From the NCBI GenBank assembly GCA_947652605.1, contig OX393577.1, forward strand, positions 31,747,466 to 31,811,465: a DNA stretch of 64,000 nucleotides, given 5' to 3'. The notes below the pieces were generated by a model, which was not told the origin of the DNA, searched no databases, and saw only the letters and a list, made by a program, of their open reading frames with translations. Numbering within the stretch: the stretch's first letter is position 1; each line of letters opens with the position of its first letter. The translations under genes were made by a program, and so were the position numbers. Origin of the DNA: Elmis aenea. Taxonomy: Eukaryota > Arthropoda > Insecta > Coleoptera > Elmidae. Of the stretch, positions 29,758-42,020 are shown one piece after another.

Positions 29758-32634
29758 GTAAGCTAAAAGAATTCATCTAATCATTAGATTCCACGAATTA
29801 ATAATCAGTATCATTAAATATTAGCTATGATATAATGTTTTAAGTGTTGTGATTGTTTACTTCTTCGATATCATTGGCTATTTTATCTCGGCAGCAAAGT
29901 TGGTTTCTTAAAATCGCAAAATAAATGTAATAAACTAGAGTACAACTTTTTTATGACATATTTAAAATAATTAGGTTAAAAACAAAATATAGGAACGTTT
30001 TTGTATTTTTTATGTAAATAAACATTCCATACTAGTCTGGTGCATGCATATGTGATGTATTTTCCCAAAAATGTTACTTGTTAACTATGGGTTTTCCTTT
30101 ATCATTCATTATTATTTTTACGTAACATTATTACCCACAACTATTTTAAGAGTTTTTGAACACACATTGTGGTTGATAAATATACGGTCAATGGCGGATA
30201 AAACGGTCGTTTGTTTAACAGTAGCGAGTTCATATAACTATATAATAAATAATATTGCCAGAAACTGATTTACGTACCTCGTCTATAATATAAAACCAGC
30301 TAAAATTGACTCATCTTAATTTTCTGGTAATCAACTTTAAGTTGTTGAAAAGTAAATTATATTTGTGTATTTTGTATGTACATTTTTGCCGTCGAGTGCC
30401 GAGTTTCCTAAAAAAAACTGATTTGTGTGGGTTTTAGTTTGTACTGCGAGACCATTTCATTTTTTTATATATTCTGCCTTTACTTACCAAAAATCTGATA
30501 TTATAGGTTTTTTAACTGTAAAAATGTTTTGCATAGCATAAATATTATCGAAAATAAGCGCACGGGATACTTCTTTCCATATTGGTTTTGTTATCCTCAT
30601 TCCATACAACGTATTGAATACCAAATATTAAATAACGGAAGTTTTTTAAGTTGCATGGTAGGTGAAATGCGAAAAAAAAGTATAAAAATTACAATATTTA
30701 GACAAAACTTAGACTTTCTAACGTAAGGATTTTTTTTTAAATTCCGCGTACTTAATAAATTAATGAAGAGATTTTTCGATTGATGTATAAGACTAATATA
30801 AACTGTCGTTTTTTATTATATTGATATTTCATTCGCATTTTGTTCATCACCCTATGTTTAACCTAACACGTGAAAACGTGAAGTTGTTGTGTACTAAATA
30901 GCTTTTTACCAAAACAGCAATCACTGGTTCTAACATTAATATTTTTTGCAAAAAAAATATGTTACTGTAATTTAAAAACCACTCGTGCTATTTTAATCGA
31001 TGTTGCTATTGAAATTTAGTGTTACGTATTTAGTGTAACTCTCGATAATAATGGATTTAGTACAGTGGTCAAAGATCTAATAATATATAAATTAGTTGTT
31101 TGCTTGTAACGAAATATCGTTAGATCTTTAATGTGTTATTTTTATCTAACACCGACTCGATTAGTATGCGTATTTGTGAAACATACATATTATGAAGTGT
31201 CGTCTCAGTTTATTTCATAATATGAGTAGTAATAATATACTCCTGGATTAATATTGTCTTGACTTTGGTATTACTGAAAACATGCTTATTGTTTTAATTA
31301 AGCTGTAATTTCTTGAACATTATCTGACGATTTCTTACTTGTTTGTTTAAAATTGTGCGTGTTGTGTCATGCACGTTATCAAAAGTTAATTATATACACG
31401 TTATGTCGATGTCGCAAAACAATTTTGCAAGGTTCATCAGAGACTTGATTTTTATTATTTCGTTTTTTCCGAGATTTTTTAAAAATTGTGTTTTTTAACC
31501 ACTAATAAATATTTGCCTTTAATTTTCCAACAGCACTAGTAGAATCATGAGTTGTTTTATTTGTAATATAAGAACATAACTCAGAATTTTCGCCATTGTT
31601 AAAGAAATTAGGAAACCTGAAACCGTTTATGAGTGTTCAAGGTTTCCCAAAACTTAAAGTTTAATTCATTATAGGCAAAAAAACCTTAATATGTTCGAAT
31701 TTATTTTTTTGGAAACCTCAAGTAATATTCTTTTCTGAATGATTCTAAATGAATTACCGATTTTCAGCATGATTTATTTTCGATTTTAACTACTCCAATG
31801 AATGTCAACGTGAGGTTATTACTGTATTGATCGACGTTGACAATACATCACGTGGTCGCTTGAGAATTATTTATAAGAGTGAAATGTAAAAGCTAATTGA
31901 ATATTATTATCAGTGGCGTAACTAGATTCATATTGGAGACCCCATCGTCAAGACTGCCAGCGAGTATAACGTATTAGAAAATAACGTCGTAGGACGACAA
32001 CGTGAACTTAAAAAACATGCAACTATACTATTCTGTTAATTTTTACAAAACTTGTTTTTTCTTTGGATGGGGCTAAGCTGAACTCGAGGATGGTAACTTT
32101 TCATTTTGAGGTAATGAAAAAACTATTAACCAATGATATGTCGGTGTGTAGCAATAGTGTACGGTTTATTATTTAAGTATCTAATGAATTAAAAAATATT
32201 GGTGATTTGAAACTATTGTAATTGACGTTTAAAATGTATTTTAAACAACTTTTTAAATTTTAGTGTTATCCTCAGGATTTAAACTTCATATTTGACTTTT
32301 TTAAATACTGACCAATTACTCTCACTCATCTGGTTGTTGCACTATCAAAAACGTTAATTTAATTGTGATTAATATACCTTTACTCATGCATACATAGAGG
32401 AACCTACATATTGTAGCACAACTTCACGATACGTTAGTAATTCAAAAAATATAGGTAATGATAATGATGGTTAAAATAAGCTTCTTTTTTTTTTTAAATT
32501 AGCACTTCCGAACAAACAAAAAGTGAATTTATTTTAGTTATTGGAGGAAGAACAAGTGGCGCAAACATATAATATATTTTTTTGCGAGCGTACTAGAAAC
32601 AGCTGTTTGACGGACGCGTTAGCAACCATAAAGT
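29758..32634. other. Intron-like AT-rich DNA, few features
   Basis: No coding exon recognised. CAGTGGCGTAACTAG at 31911-31925 matches the terminus of a common hAT-like MITE class (compare 55509-55831), but no partner end was found, so it is probably a truncated copy. Confidence 0.5.
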
Positions 32635-33457
32635 ACTGCATTACCGGCCCTATCCGTAGCAACGGCCGTAAAAGTTACTTTTCAGGCCGTTACCGTAAAC
32701 CGGGGCTACTTTGACTTTGGGGGTAACTTTGACAGACTCTGGGGTGTGACTTTTCGCTATGAATATTTTATGTTTATGTTTTTACATTTACGTATTTTAT
32801 GTTTGAAAATTAAAGAATTTTATAAAGAATAAACCTTTTTTCAAAACCAGCAACTTACGTTTAATTTAATACCTATATGTATATAGCCTTACCCAGCATA
32901 AGTGTTTTATTTTGTGTTAATTTGCTTCTGAAGAAAAATATGTTTTTAATACCTAGTGTTTAGAAAGCAACCTAACGCATTTTGATTATTTTTTATACAT
33001 GTTATTAAAGTAACGTTAAACTTTTATTAAAAATACGATTTATGCCAAGTATTTTGAAATTAATAAGCCTTTAACTCATGTTCTGGTTGTAAAAAATAGT
33101 TTTTTTTTTAATATTAAGATGTCAAAAAAACCCCCACTGTAGTCGTTCTTCGACTTATAATTAAATTAAGTGCAATGTTAAAGTAGCCCCACACTCGGGG
33201 TTACTTTGCCACCAAATTAAATATTTTTTTAAAGTTTTGTTTTACCTCCCAGAAGCAATTTTACGTGGGGGATATATAGTGGAAGGTTCTATTGTTACGA
33301 TGGACATTATTCCAGGTCATTTAATAAAAAAATAAAAAAGTTACGTTAGAAAAACCTTCAAAACTATGTCAAAGTAGCCCCGGTTTACGGTACCCTTAGC
33401 AACGGCCGAAAAAGTAACTTTTACGGCCGTTGCTAAGGAGAGGGCCGGTAATGCAGT
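32635..33457. mobile_element. Two inverted-repeat elements, one inside the other
   Basis: The outer ends ACTGCATTACCGGCCC and GGGCCGGTAATGCAGT face each other. Inside, 32691-32715 and 33368-33392 are perfect 25-bp inverted repeats containing CCGGGGCTACTTTGAC, bracketing a 650-bp AT-rich core. That core has a further CCCCACACTCGGGGTTACTTTG block near 33188 (first 20 bases named only by position). 33397-33436 is a smaller palindrome built on GCAACGGCCG. No ORF. Confidence 0.75.
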
Positions 33458-33569
33458 ACACACGCCGTCATCTGTCAGTGACAGAATTTCACGTAGTTTC
33501 TAACCTATAATTTTGAAAATTACTAAAAATTTAAATTGTTTTTAATTCGATCGCACAAAAAATGTAATA

Positions 33570-33680
33570 TGCACCTCGGCCAAAACGTACTTTTTCGGCC
33601 TTGCCTGTTTGCTGGCCTCGACTACGCTCGGCCAGCAAACCAGACGCGGCCGAAAACGTTACACTTTTTGGCCTTGATAC
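33570..33680. repeat. CpG-rich hairpin remnant
   Basis: GGCCAAAACGTAC..TTTTTCGGCC and CTGTTTGCTGGCC face GGCCAGCAAACCAG and GGCCGAAAACGTTAC around a centre near 33620. It looks like a small foldback MITE. It is strikingly CpG-rich against an AT-rich background. Confidence 0.6.
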
Positions 33681-34353
33681 ATAAATAACTATAAAATAAA
33701 ATCGATGTCTTCGTGCTATCAAATGGTTTTTATTAAGCACTTGATGATTTTTTGAACAAGATTTGGTAATTTTGTAGTTTTTCCGTAATTTATTTGTAGT
33801 TTTTGGTATTGAGTTTATAGAATTTTTGAGTTGATTAATCACGCGGGTTATAATCAAAATCGGTTATATTAACATGTAGAAAACCAATCAGGAATAATTG
33901 TCTTAAGTGGTAATTACTGTTTGCTTTCAAAGTATGTACTTTAAATCCGAATTTTATTTGAACATTCTGTAGCCAAGTTAATATTTTAAGCGCTAAATCA
34001 AGTAGCCTATGCATGTATTTTTTTCCAAGTTCACCAATCATTATTGCGTTTAACTTTAAATATTATATATTTCAACTTTGTTTTGGAAGTATATGTTTAT
34101 TTTAGCGCAAATTATAATTAATACAGCTGGTTTTGTTGGAGAAAACCGTGGCATTTTTTTTTTTAGAAATATAAAGGCTTTTAAACCTTTTTATTTTCGA
34201 TTAACCAGGAAGTTTTAAGAAATCGGAAAACGCTTTCTTATATACATTCTAATACCTATTTAATATTTTTCATAGATGAATTTGTAAATAATGGTTGTTA
34301 TAAAATGTCTCAATATTATAGAAAATGTATTGGTAATGTGTGTTGCCGATATA

Positions 34354-35901
34354 CAGGGTGCCCATTTTTCTAACCTGTTGTATGGGTAACTCCGTTAATA
34401 TTAGAGATACAGAAACGTTTAAATTAGCAAATTTGTGCAGAATTTAAAGGGAAATCTGATGACATTTTCAAATTTGACCTACGTCATCAACTTTTTGAAA
34501 TATTTTGAAAAAACTGAAAAATGTCGATTTTTTCAAACTTGAATAAATCCGTAACCATATGAGTTAGAACCAAAATAAAAATTGGCTCTTATAGATGTTT
34601 TTACGTAGATTTTAAATATGTTAACGAAATTTTCATAGCACTCTCGAATTTCGAGTTATAGCACAAACTTGCATTTTTTTAAATGGAAGTCATAGTTGGC
34701 TATGGTCTTATTAAAAAGGTTATTTTTTTCTCGTTTCAATGATATAAGGGTTGTTATGCTTTACTTTTGTAGTTTTTCTTTAAATAAGCAACAATCATTT
34801 TACATGTTCACTGCCTACTAATAGATGGGAGTTATCCTGTGTTGATGTTCTTTTTTTTTCGATGCGACATTTAAGAGTTGTCTCTTATCGTTAGTGTAGC
34901 AATTATTAGCCAGTTACGGCCTTTTCAGTTGACACCACATTCAAGGGACAACTCCCGGGTAGGGTAGATGATGTTGGTTTATAATTTACGTATTCTAGGA
35001 CTCTCTCTTCATCTTCTTGCTTAAATTTAATTTTCAAACCTTTGGATTTTGTAAATGACCTGTATTTTTTTAAATTGGTTTCTAATAACGAAAAAATTTC
35101 TTTCTTGGTTGCCTCCTTTCCATAAATCTTTGCAAATACATTTCACTTGAATTTCTACTATTTCTATTACAAGCCTAGTAATAAAAAAGCATGTCGTTTC
35201 TTTTTTCATTAGAAAACATTGTTTTTGAAATTTACAATAAAGTCAATCAAAAATTTTGATCAACACGAGAGAGAGATTTATACGTATAACAAACAATAAA
35301 TTTTATTTGACAAACTCTGAGGTTTTGTTTTTAAAATTTGTAACTGGCTAATAACTGCTACACTAACGATAAGAGACAACTCTTAAATGTCACCTCGAAA
35401 AAAAAGAACATCAACACGGGATAACTCCCATCTATTAGTAGGCAGTGAACATGTAAAATGATTTTTGCTTATTTAAAGAAAAACTACAAGAGTAAAGCAT
35501 AACAAACCTTATATCATTGAAACGAGAAAAAAATAACCTTTTTAATAAGACCATAGCCAACTATGACTTCCATTTAAAAAAATGCAAGTTTGTGCTATAA
35601 CTCGAAATTCGAGAGTGCTATGAAAATTTCGTTAACATATTTAAAATCTACGTAAAAACATCTATAACAGCCAATTTTTATTTTGGTTCTAACTCATATG
35701 GTTACGGATTAATTCAAGTTTGAAAAAATTGACATTTTTCAGTTTTTTCAAAATTATTCAAAAAGTTCATGACGTAGTCAAATTTGAAAATGGCATCAGA
35801 TTTCCCTTTAAATTCTGCACAAATTTGCTAATTTAAACGTTTCTGTATCTCTAATATTAACGCAGTTACTAATACAACAGGTTAGAAAAATGGGCACCCT
35901 G
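34354..35901. mobile_element. Foldback element with about 563-bp arms
   Basis: 34354-34917 and 35340-35901 are inverted copies throughout, with a 422-bp unique loop. The ends CAGGGTGCCCATTTTTCTAACC and complement sit next to TA (only the first seven bases are shared with other foldbacks here). The minus-strand ORF 35027-35209 in the loop has no recognisable domain. Confidence 0.92.
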
Positions 35902-36165
35902 TATAGGCGCAATGTCAAAATTATGTATCTATACATTAGCGTATTAGGTGCTAATAATTGTTATTGTTTTGTCTGCGATAAAAGCAAGAAGGTCTTATTT
36001 AACGTAATAATAACGTAATGCAACAATTGCTATTGCTGCTTAGGTGTTAAACAAATGAAAAATAAAAACGTTTATTGACAAACCTTAAAGTTGAGCAATT
36101 ATTTTATTACTGTGTACTTTGTTTAAAATAATTACTATATAAATAAAAAACGCCGTCTGAGTATA

Positions 36166-36347
36166 CCGGGTGTAACCGAGTGCTGATACAACACCTTTTT
36201 TTCTTTAGTTTTGTTTTTGGGCAAATGAAATTTTAGACCTATATGTGTAAAAAAACGGGATTATTTTAACATACATATATACACTATTGTGTCACTTGGT
36301 TTTACCGGAAATTACCCTAACTCTGTTATTTCAAATGGAACACCCTA
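36166..36347. mobile_element. Possible short MITE
   Basis: ACCGGGTGTAACC on the left and GGAACACCCTAT on the right are weak inverted repeats next to TA. The pairing is short, so this is only a suggestion. Confidence 0.3.
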
Positions 36348-36529
36348 TATACCTATTGTTACTTTTTTGGAAAGAGAAAGCAATTTTGCATACAAAAGCA
36401 CCATTTTGGTTAATTTTTTTCCGTGACCTGCATAAATTGCCATTTTGCGTTTTTGACCCGTCCTTATACCAGACAAGGCCATTAAGCTCTATTTCTTGAC
36501 ACTCCCATTCATTGGTCCCGTGTTGAAAT

Positions 36530-37025
36530 TATGATTCCAAAGGTTTTCTCAATGGCTAGCGTTCTGTTTATTCTATCCGAGATCATACTTAGTGTCGGAT
36601 GCGTGTCGATCTCGTTGAGAATAGCTTCTCTACGGCTCTTCTACGTTGAAGTTAAGTTTGCTATCTAGATTCACTCCTAAATATTTAACCTCTCCTACAG
36701 TTTTCAGTGGTTCTTCAAACAGGTATACTGTTTTAGTCCCACACGGTTTTGTTTTTCTAGTGAAGTGTACTAGTGAGGTTTTGGACGGATTTACCGTTAA
36801 ACCCTCGCCTGTGCACCACCTTTCGACAATTCGTAGGGCGCCTTGCATCATGTCTGATACTACCTCCGAACTTGCTGTTAGTATGACTATGTCATCGGCA
36901 AAGCCTACCGCAAAGTGCCCTGCTTTCTCCAGTCCCCAGGAGCTCGTCGGCCACTAGGCCCACAAAAGGGGAGTAATAATACTCCTCTGTGGGCACCCTC
37001 GGACAGCCTTAACTCCTGCAGTCTG
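36530..37025 (-). pseudogene. LINE reverse-transcriptase fragment (R1/Jockey-like)
   Basis: Minus-strand reading shows consecutive reverse-transcriptase blocks: GCPQ..PLLW near 36985, the catalytic FADDIVIL near 36890, then LTVNPSKTSLVHFTRK and EVKYLGVNLDSKLNF. At least one in-frame stop lies between the first two blocks. Both ends are missing: a truncated, dead non-LTR retrotransposon. Confidence 0.8.
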
Positions 37026-37029
37026 TCCA

Positions 37030-37870
37030 AAAGCAGAGGCATCGTTATAAACAGTTAAACATGGGTTGCGAACTTTAAACGCGCTCGTCGAGCGCAGGAT
37101 GCACAGCATTTTTGGACAGTGTAAAAAAGGCAACTTTTGAGAAAATGGTCAAAAAATACGTTAATTTGTATTGAATGAACGGCTATTGAAGTTGGTCGAG
37201 ATAGCCGAAACTGTGACATATCGAATGAGCGAGCACATCACATTTGCAAAGTTTTGGGCATGACAAAGCCATCCATCCACGCGATGGGTGCCATTTTAGC
37301 TCGCACCGTAACAAAACTCAATCGTACGACTATTTTCGCGTAGTGTTTGGCGTTGTTCAAGCGCAATCCAAAAGACTGTTTGCCAAAGCAGTTTTATCAG
37401 CCAGAAACGTCATGGTGAGGGTATTTTCAAACGCCAATAGTATTCTTTTGGTTGATTATTATAAAAAGGTGAACAGTAAATAGAAAGTACTACGCTAACT
37501 TACTTGACCAGCTGTAGGTACTAGAAAATTTGCGGAAAAAGACCCGCATTATAGAAGAAAAAAGTTTTTTTTCATCAGGATAATGCGCCCTGTCACAATC
37601 ACAAGTCGTCTGTTATTAGTTAGCTATCGTATATTGAGCTTGGAATTGCTGCTTCATGCACCTTACTCACCAGACTTCACTTGCTCGTACTTCAATTTGT
37701 TTCGTACATGGAAACGTTTCACGCTGCTTAGAAGTATGTGACGGATTTCGAAGCAATTTCTGTCCCAAACGCATATTTTGAGGAATTGAACGGATCGGCA
37801 TAAAGGTTCTTGAATACGAAGGAACAGGTGTAGTGAGACTATGTCAAATAATAAAATTTAAACCCAATAT
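37030..37870 (+). pseudogene. Decayed mariner transposase
   Basis: Plus-strand pieces in different frames follow the order of a mariner transposase: EIAETV near 37198, GAILARTVTKLNRTT near 37290, DNAPCHNH near 37583 and YFEELNGSA near 37770. A SPDFT-type block lies near 37668. Many stops and frameshifts; inverted ends not identified. Confidence 0.65.
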
Positions 37871-38391
37871 TTTATTGTTTTTCTTCCCAAGCCGGAAACT
37901 ATTAATCTTATCCTCGTATATGAGATTTATCACTACATTACGTAATCAAATTAAAATGAGCATACATATTTGTAAAAATGTAGAGTTTAATAATGTCGCT
38001 TAATTAAAAAAACTATGATAATAACAAGTCTACATTATTGCTGGACCGCAGTTGCGTAATTATTTATCAAAAATAAAAAACGACATTATTATTTATCCGC
38101 CGAAATTTGTAGGACAACAGTTGTTTACCGTACCATTTGAGGTCATACGAAATAAATAAAATTATAACAAAGTGGGGTTAAAAGGTATCAACTATTAATA
38201 GCGTTAAAACTGCAAGCCTAAGTTGAAATTAAATTGTTCCAGAGGTCAATCAATGCCATTACAGCGATGAAGTGAAGATTGACGAGCTGTTAATTAAAAT
38301 AAAGGACACTGTGTGTCGTAGTATTTACGGGGTTTACATTTTTTAAATTTAATTATTAGGTTGTATTTACTGGCATGCGTACAGGGTGTCC
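37871..38391. other. No recognised feature
   Basis: AT-rich sequence between the mariner remnant and a MITE. I see no exon or repeat. Confidence 0.5.
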
Positions 38392-38785
38392 CCTTAATTA
38401 TTTTCTTAACATTATGTCTGTTGCTGTAGGTAAATCTGTCCATTTGTTTTTTAAATAACAGGAACGTGTTCTTAAAACGAGAAAAAATGCCGTCCATTTA
38501 TGTAACTATCAAATATGGCGTCCATAATAAATTCAGAAATTAACTGCTATATCTTCTCTAATAAATCAGCTAATTTCACCAGTTTATTTGGCATGTGAAC
38601 TTGTACAAAAGTACAAAAATTCATATTTCTCTAAACTGCCAAAGATATTTTATAAATTAAAAAATCGCAAAATTCTATTTTTTATGTTAATCAATGTAAC
38701 TTCTTTAATTAAACCGAATCTTTATCTCTCATATTAAGTAACTTCCCAATACTGACCTCTGACCTGTATTAAGTGGCACACCTTA
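38392..38785. mobile_element. MITE with CAGGGTG-type end
   Basis: CAGGGTGTCCCCTTAATTA at the left pairs imperfectly with ATTAAGTGGCACACCTTATA at the right, next to TA. No ORF. Confidence 0.5.
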
Positions 38786-39441
38786 TACCTTAATTTAGGA
38801 AACTGTTTGCTAAGCAGTAGTACGCTCAATGGCGGTCATGGCTGTTTTTGCTCAACCGCAATAATTGAAAATATCGTTCTAAATATCTAAATGTAAAAAA
38901 AAATGCATACTAAATAGATCACAGAGAATTGCTTTATGAAAACTGTTTCTTTAATAGCTTTTAAAATTCTTTTAGATTGCTTATTTCATATTTCGTAATA
39001 TAATGTAAACGTTGCGTACTAAAATACCTAATTGTATTTAAAATCGATTAAGTATGCTGTAATATTGCAAATAAACACTTCGATTAGCAGATGAAGTCGT
39101 CGTAAATAGCCGGTATTTATTTCTTAATAATTTTCGGTGAAAAAATCCATTTAAATTTGGCAACTACCCAGGCGACGTGATTACAAAATTGAAAACGGAT
39201 TTGAAAATCAACATAACTATATTAGACAACAATGAATTTTGATTGCTTATGCATTTTTACAAATTGTTGTGGTGTAATTAAATTTTTGTTACGTAAGCTC
39301 ATTTACGTTGAAAATTCATTTTAGATTCGTTGTTAATAAAATTTGAAAGTAACAGCTTAAAATTTAAAAAATATATTGTTTTGCCTTCGTATGCGTTTGT
39401 TGTATCTGTAGAAACATTTGGTTAGTTTAAGTGAACAGTTA

Positions 39442-39753
39442 AAGCTGCGTTCACATAGAAAAGTATTGTATTGTATTGTAGCGTAAGCAAAGTTAAGTCT
39501 ACGAATATCAAATGCTAGCGTTCACATAAGCAAAGTAGTGGAATTGCCTTGCAACCCACGTTGCAAGACCTTACAAACTCCAAGCTTCTTGCAATACCCC
39601 ATAACAAGAACCAATCACAGTGATCTACGGATTAACCCTGCGTATGCGCAATGGGAATCGCCATTAGTGTACAAGTAGCTGGCGCTGCCACTATAACACG
39701 TCTATGTCAACGCTACTCTTGCAATACAATACTTTTCTATGTGAACGCAGCTT
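39442..39753. mobile_element. MITE with about 30-bp inverted ends
   Basis: Both ends begin AAGCTGCGTTCACATAGAAA and extend through GTATTGTATTG. 312 bp, no coding sequence. Target duplication unclear. Confidence 0.8.
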
Positions 39754-40704
39754 CAGTCGGTCGATTTAGATAACTCACAACAGACGTGCTCTCAACAAAG
39801 TTTTCCAAACTTTTTGGTTAGCAGAAGTAAGAACTGAAACTTTTTTTGAAATTAGGTTTTAATGCATTTGCTATTGGAGTAATGTAAATATAAATCAAAT
39901 TTTCCGATTGGAAATATCCGATTTACGTTGTTTGGTTGTGCATATAAATTGTTTTTTTTTCGCAGTTCTCTGATGCAATAGTGTCAATTAATTAGTACTT
40001 AAACATACATACCACGCTTTCTTGTTGATTTGACGAAAGCATTCGATCGGGTAAAGCTAGGGCATAAATTAAAGATAGACACCGTAAGAAGGTACCACTG
40101 ACAACGAATACAAAAACAAAAATTTAAGTAAAAAACGATTTCACTGGAAAATTTAACACCTCAGTAGAAATTAGACCAGGTAACCCTTCCGGGTCCAGTT
40201 TCATTTTATTTAAGATAGTATAATACAAGAAATTAAACCATTGCGAGTATACAGAAGGATAAAAAAAGTAAATATTGTGTGCTATGCCGACCACGCAGTC
40301 CTCGTCGCAGATACTGAAGACAAATTAATTGCATAAATTGATTACAGTCGCGAAAACTTTTAGCAAAATGTGTCAACACAAAAAAATAAATCGCTTGCTA
40401 TATCAAAAAAAACAACACGGAGATGTAATCTTGAAGTAGAGAGAAGTATGGTAGAACAAGTACATAATAACTTTTGAATATCTGGGAGTAGTTATCACTG
40501 GTGATAGAAATATATCCAAGGAGGTAAAACATCATGCGATTTAAAAATCAAGAATATCTGGAAACCTTGAAGATATTGGATGAATAAAAAGCTGACTTCA
40601 GACAGCAAAGTATAAATTTATAGGACGATTGTAAGACCCCCTGTGACTTGCGGAGTTAAGACTTAAGCAAACAAATTTTGAGAATAGATTAAATGAATAC
40701 CTTA

Positions 40705-41832
40705 AGGCTGAAACAGAATGAACGCGAACGCAACGCGAACTCATTACAAAAGTCTGACCCTGGACACAATGAACGCGAACGCAACGCGAACACATTGGAA
40801 AAGTCGGACCCTGTTGCCTCGATAAAATACGACATCAGAAGCGCGAATATTGGCGCGAAAGTGTGATCGACCAGTAAAATTTAAATAAAACTAAAAATGG
40901 ATGATTTCGAATTATTTTTAATGTTGTTTTTGTTACATACGCTTTATAAAACATGTATAGAGTTAAATATGAATCACAACTTAAACAGACGATGGTGGGT
41001 GCGACCTATAAACTTGGACAGAAATAACGCAAGTTATTTCGTTACAACCTATCTTAAACAAAAAGAAATTGATCCAGAGGAGTTTTTCAAACACACACGT
41101 ATGGACCGGGATTTGTATGATGTACTCTTGAATGTATTGGAGACAGATTTAACTAAACGTTCGATACGAAAACCGATTAATTTTGAGTGTCGATTAGCTT
41201 TAACACTATCGTAAGTTCCTCGTAATCCAAGATATGTTATGTTATCTTGGTACGAAAAAATTTTCAGATATTTGTCTCAAGGGGTTAGTCACCAGTTCTT
41301 GGCATGGAGTTTTCATATGGGAAAGTCCACTGTAAGGGAAATCGTACTTGATACTTGTCAGATCATTTGGAAAGTATTACATCCTATATATGTATCACCT
41401 CCAACCTTACAAGACTACACCAAAATATCTGAAGAATTTTTGTCCCAGTGGAACATGCCACATTGTATAGGTGCAATAGATGGGAAATACATCAATGTAG
41501 TGGCTCCTTTTTGTTTTCTTAATGATATTTTTGTAACCTGCACATCTTTTATCATACAGACAGCTATTTAGTCTCACTCTTTCAACTAAAAGTTCAATTG
41601 AAAAATTCATACTTAAAACGTCCACGTTTCCACAGAACATACACAATGTGACAAAATGTATAAGTGAGGTTATATTTCTAAGGTAGTGCGCGTTAAAGTT
41701 AAAAGTTGGTCGACTTTCGGCGTCACGTTCGCGTTGAGCGCGTTCATTCTGGTCGAGTGCATTACATTTTCATTGGTTTAATCGTATTTGACAGTTCTCG
41801 GCGTTGAGTTCGCGTTCATTCTGTTTCAGCCT
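40705..41832 (+). mobile_element. PIF/Harbinger element, internally deleted
   Basis: Ends AGGCTGAAACAGAATGAACG and CGTTCATTCTGTTTCAGCCT are inverted repeats, flanked by TTA at 40702-40704 and 41833-41835. Next to the left end a subterminal unit of about 52 bp is tandemly repeated (40717-40815; AACGCGAACGCAACGCGAAC twice). It carries a truncated nuclease gene and no Myb-like second gene. Confidence 0.9.
40897..41571 (+). CDS. Truncated Harbinger (HARBI1-like) transposase
   Basis: Two exons, 40897-41210 and 41268-41571, join in phase across a 57-bp GT-AG intron (GTAAGT ... TTTTCAG) to 205 codons. Family motifs in order: RRWWVRPINLDRN, RMDRDLYDVLL, YLSQGVSHQFLAWSF, MGKSTVREIV and WNMPHCIGAIDGKYI, which holds the first catalytic Asp. 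The remaining DDE residues are absent because the element is internally deleted. The reading frame is otherwise open, so the copy is not old, but it cannot encode an active nuclease. Confidence 0.8.
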
Positions 41833-42020
41833 TTAAGAACAATTGTTGAAAAATCAAGACTGGATCAAATTCGTAACGAAAATATATGTCAATAATGTAA
41901 CTGACACAGTGAAAATCTTAAAGAAACAGAAGAAAGAATAGAATGAGCATGTAAGCAGAGGTGACAGTAGTAGACTGATTAGAAGTGACGAAACACAGGA
42001 CATAAGACACCTACAATAAA

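Larger units (their letters stand above)
40010..42020 (+). pseudogene. LINE reverse-transcriptase remnant split by a Harbinger
   Basis: Plus-strand reverse-transcriptase blocks: FLVDLTKAFDRV near 40021, RPGNPSGSSF near 40175, and a mutated catalytic box CYADHAVLVADTED near 40280, where the second catalytic Asp has become His. C-terminal pieces follow after the insertion (RLDQIRNENI, EHVSRGDSSRL, 41855-41975). Stops are frequent. The element is interrupted at 40705-41832. Confidence 0.7.

Noticed and set aside
40598..40795. Minus-strand ORF with repeated MCSRCVRVHCVQ-like peptide
   Set aside because: It is the reverse reading of the 52-bp tandem subterminal repeat of the Harbinger element.
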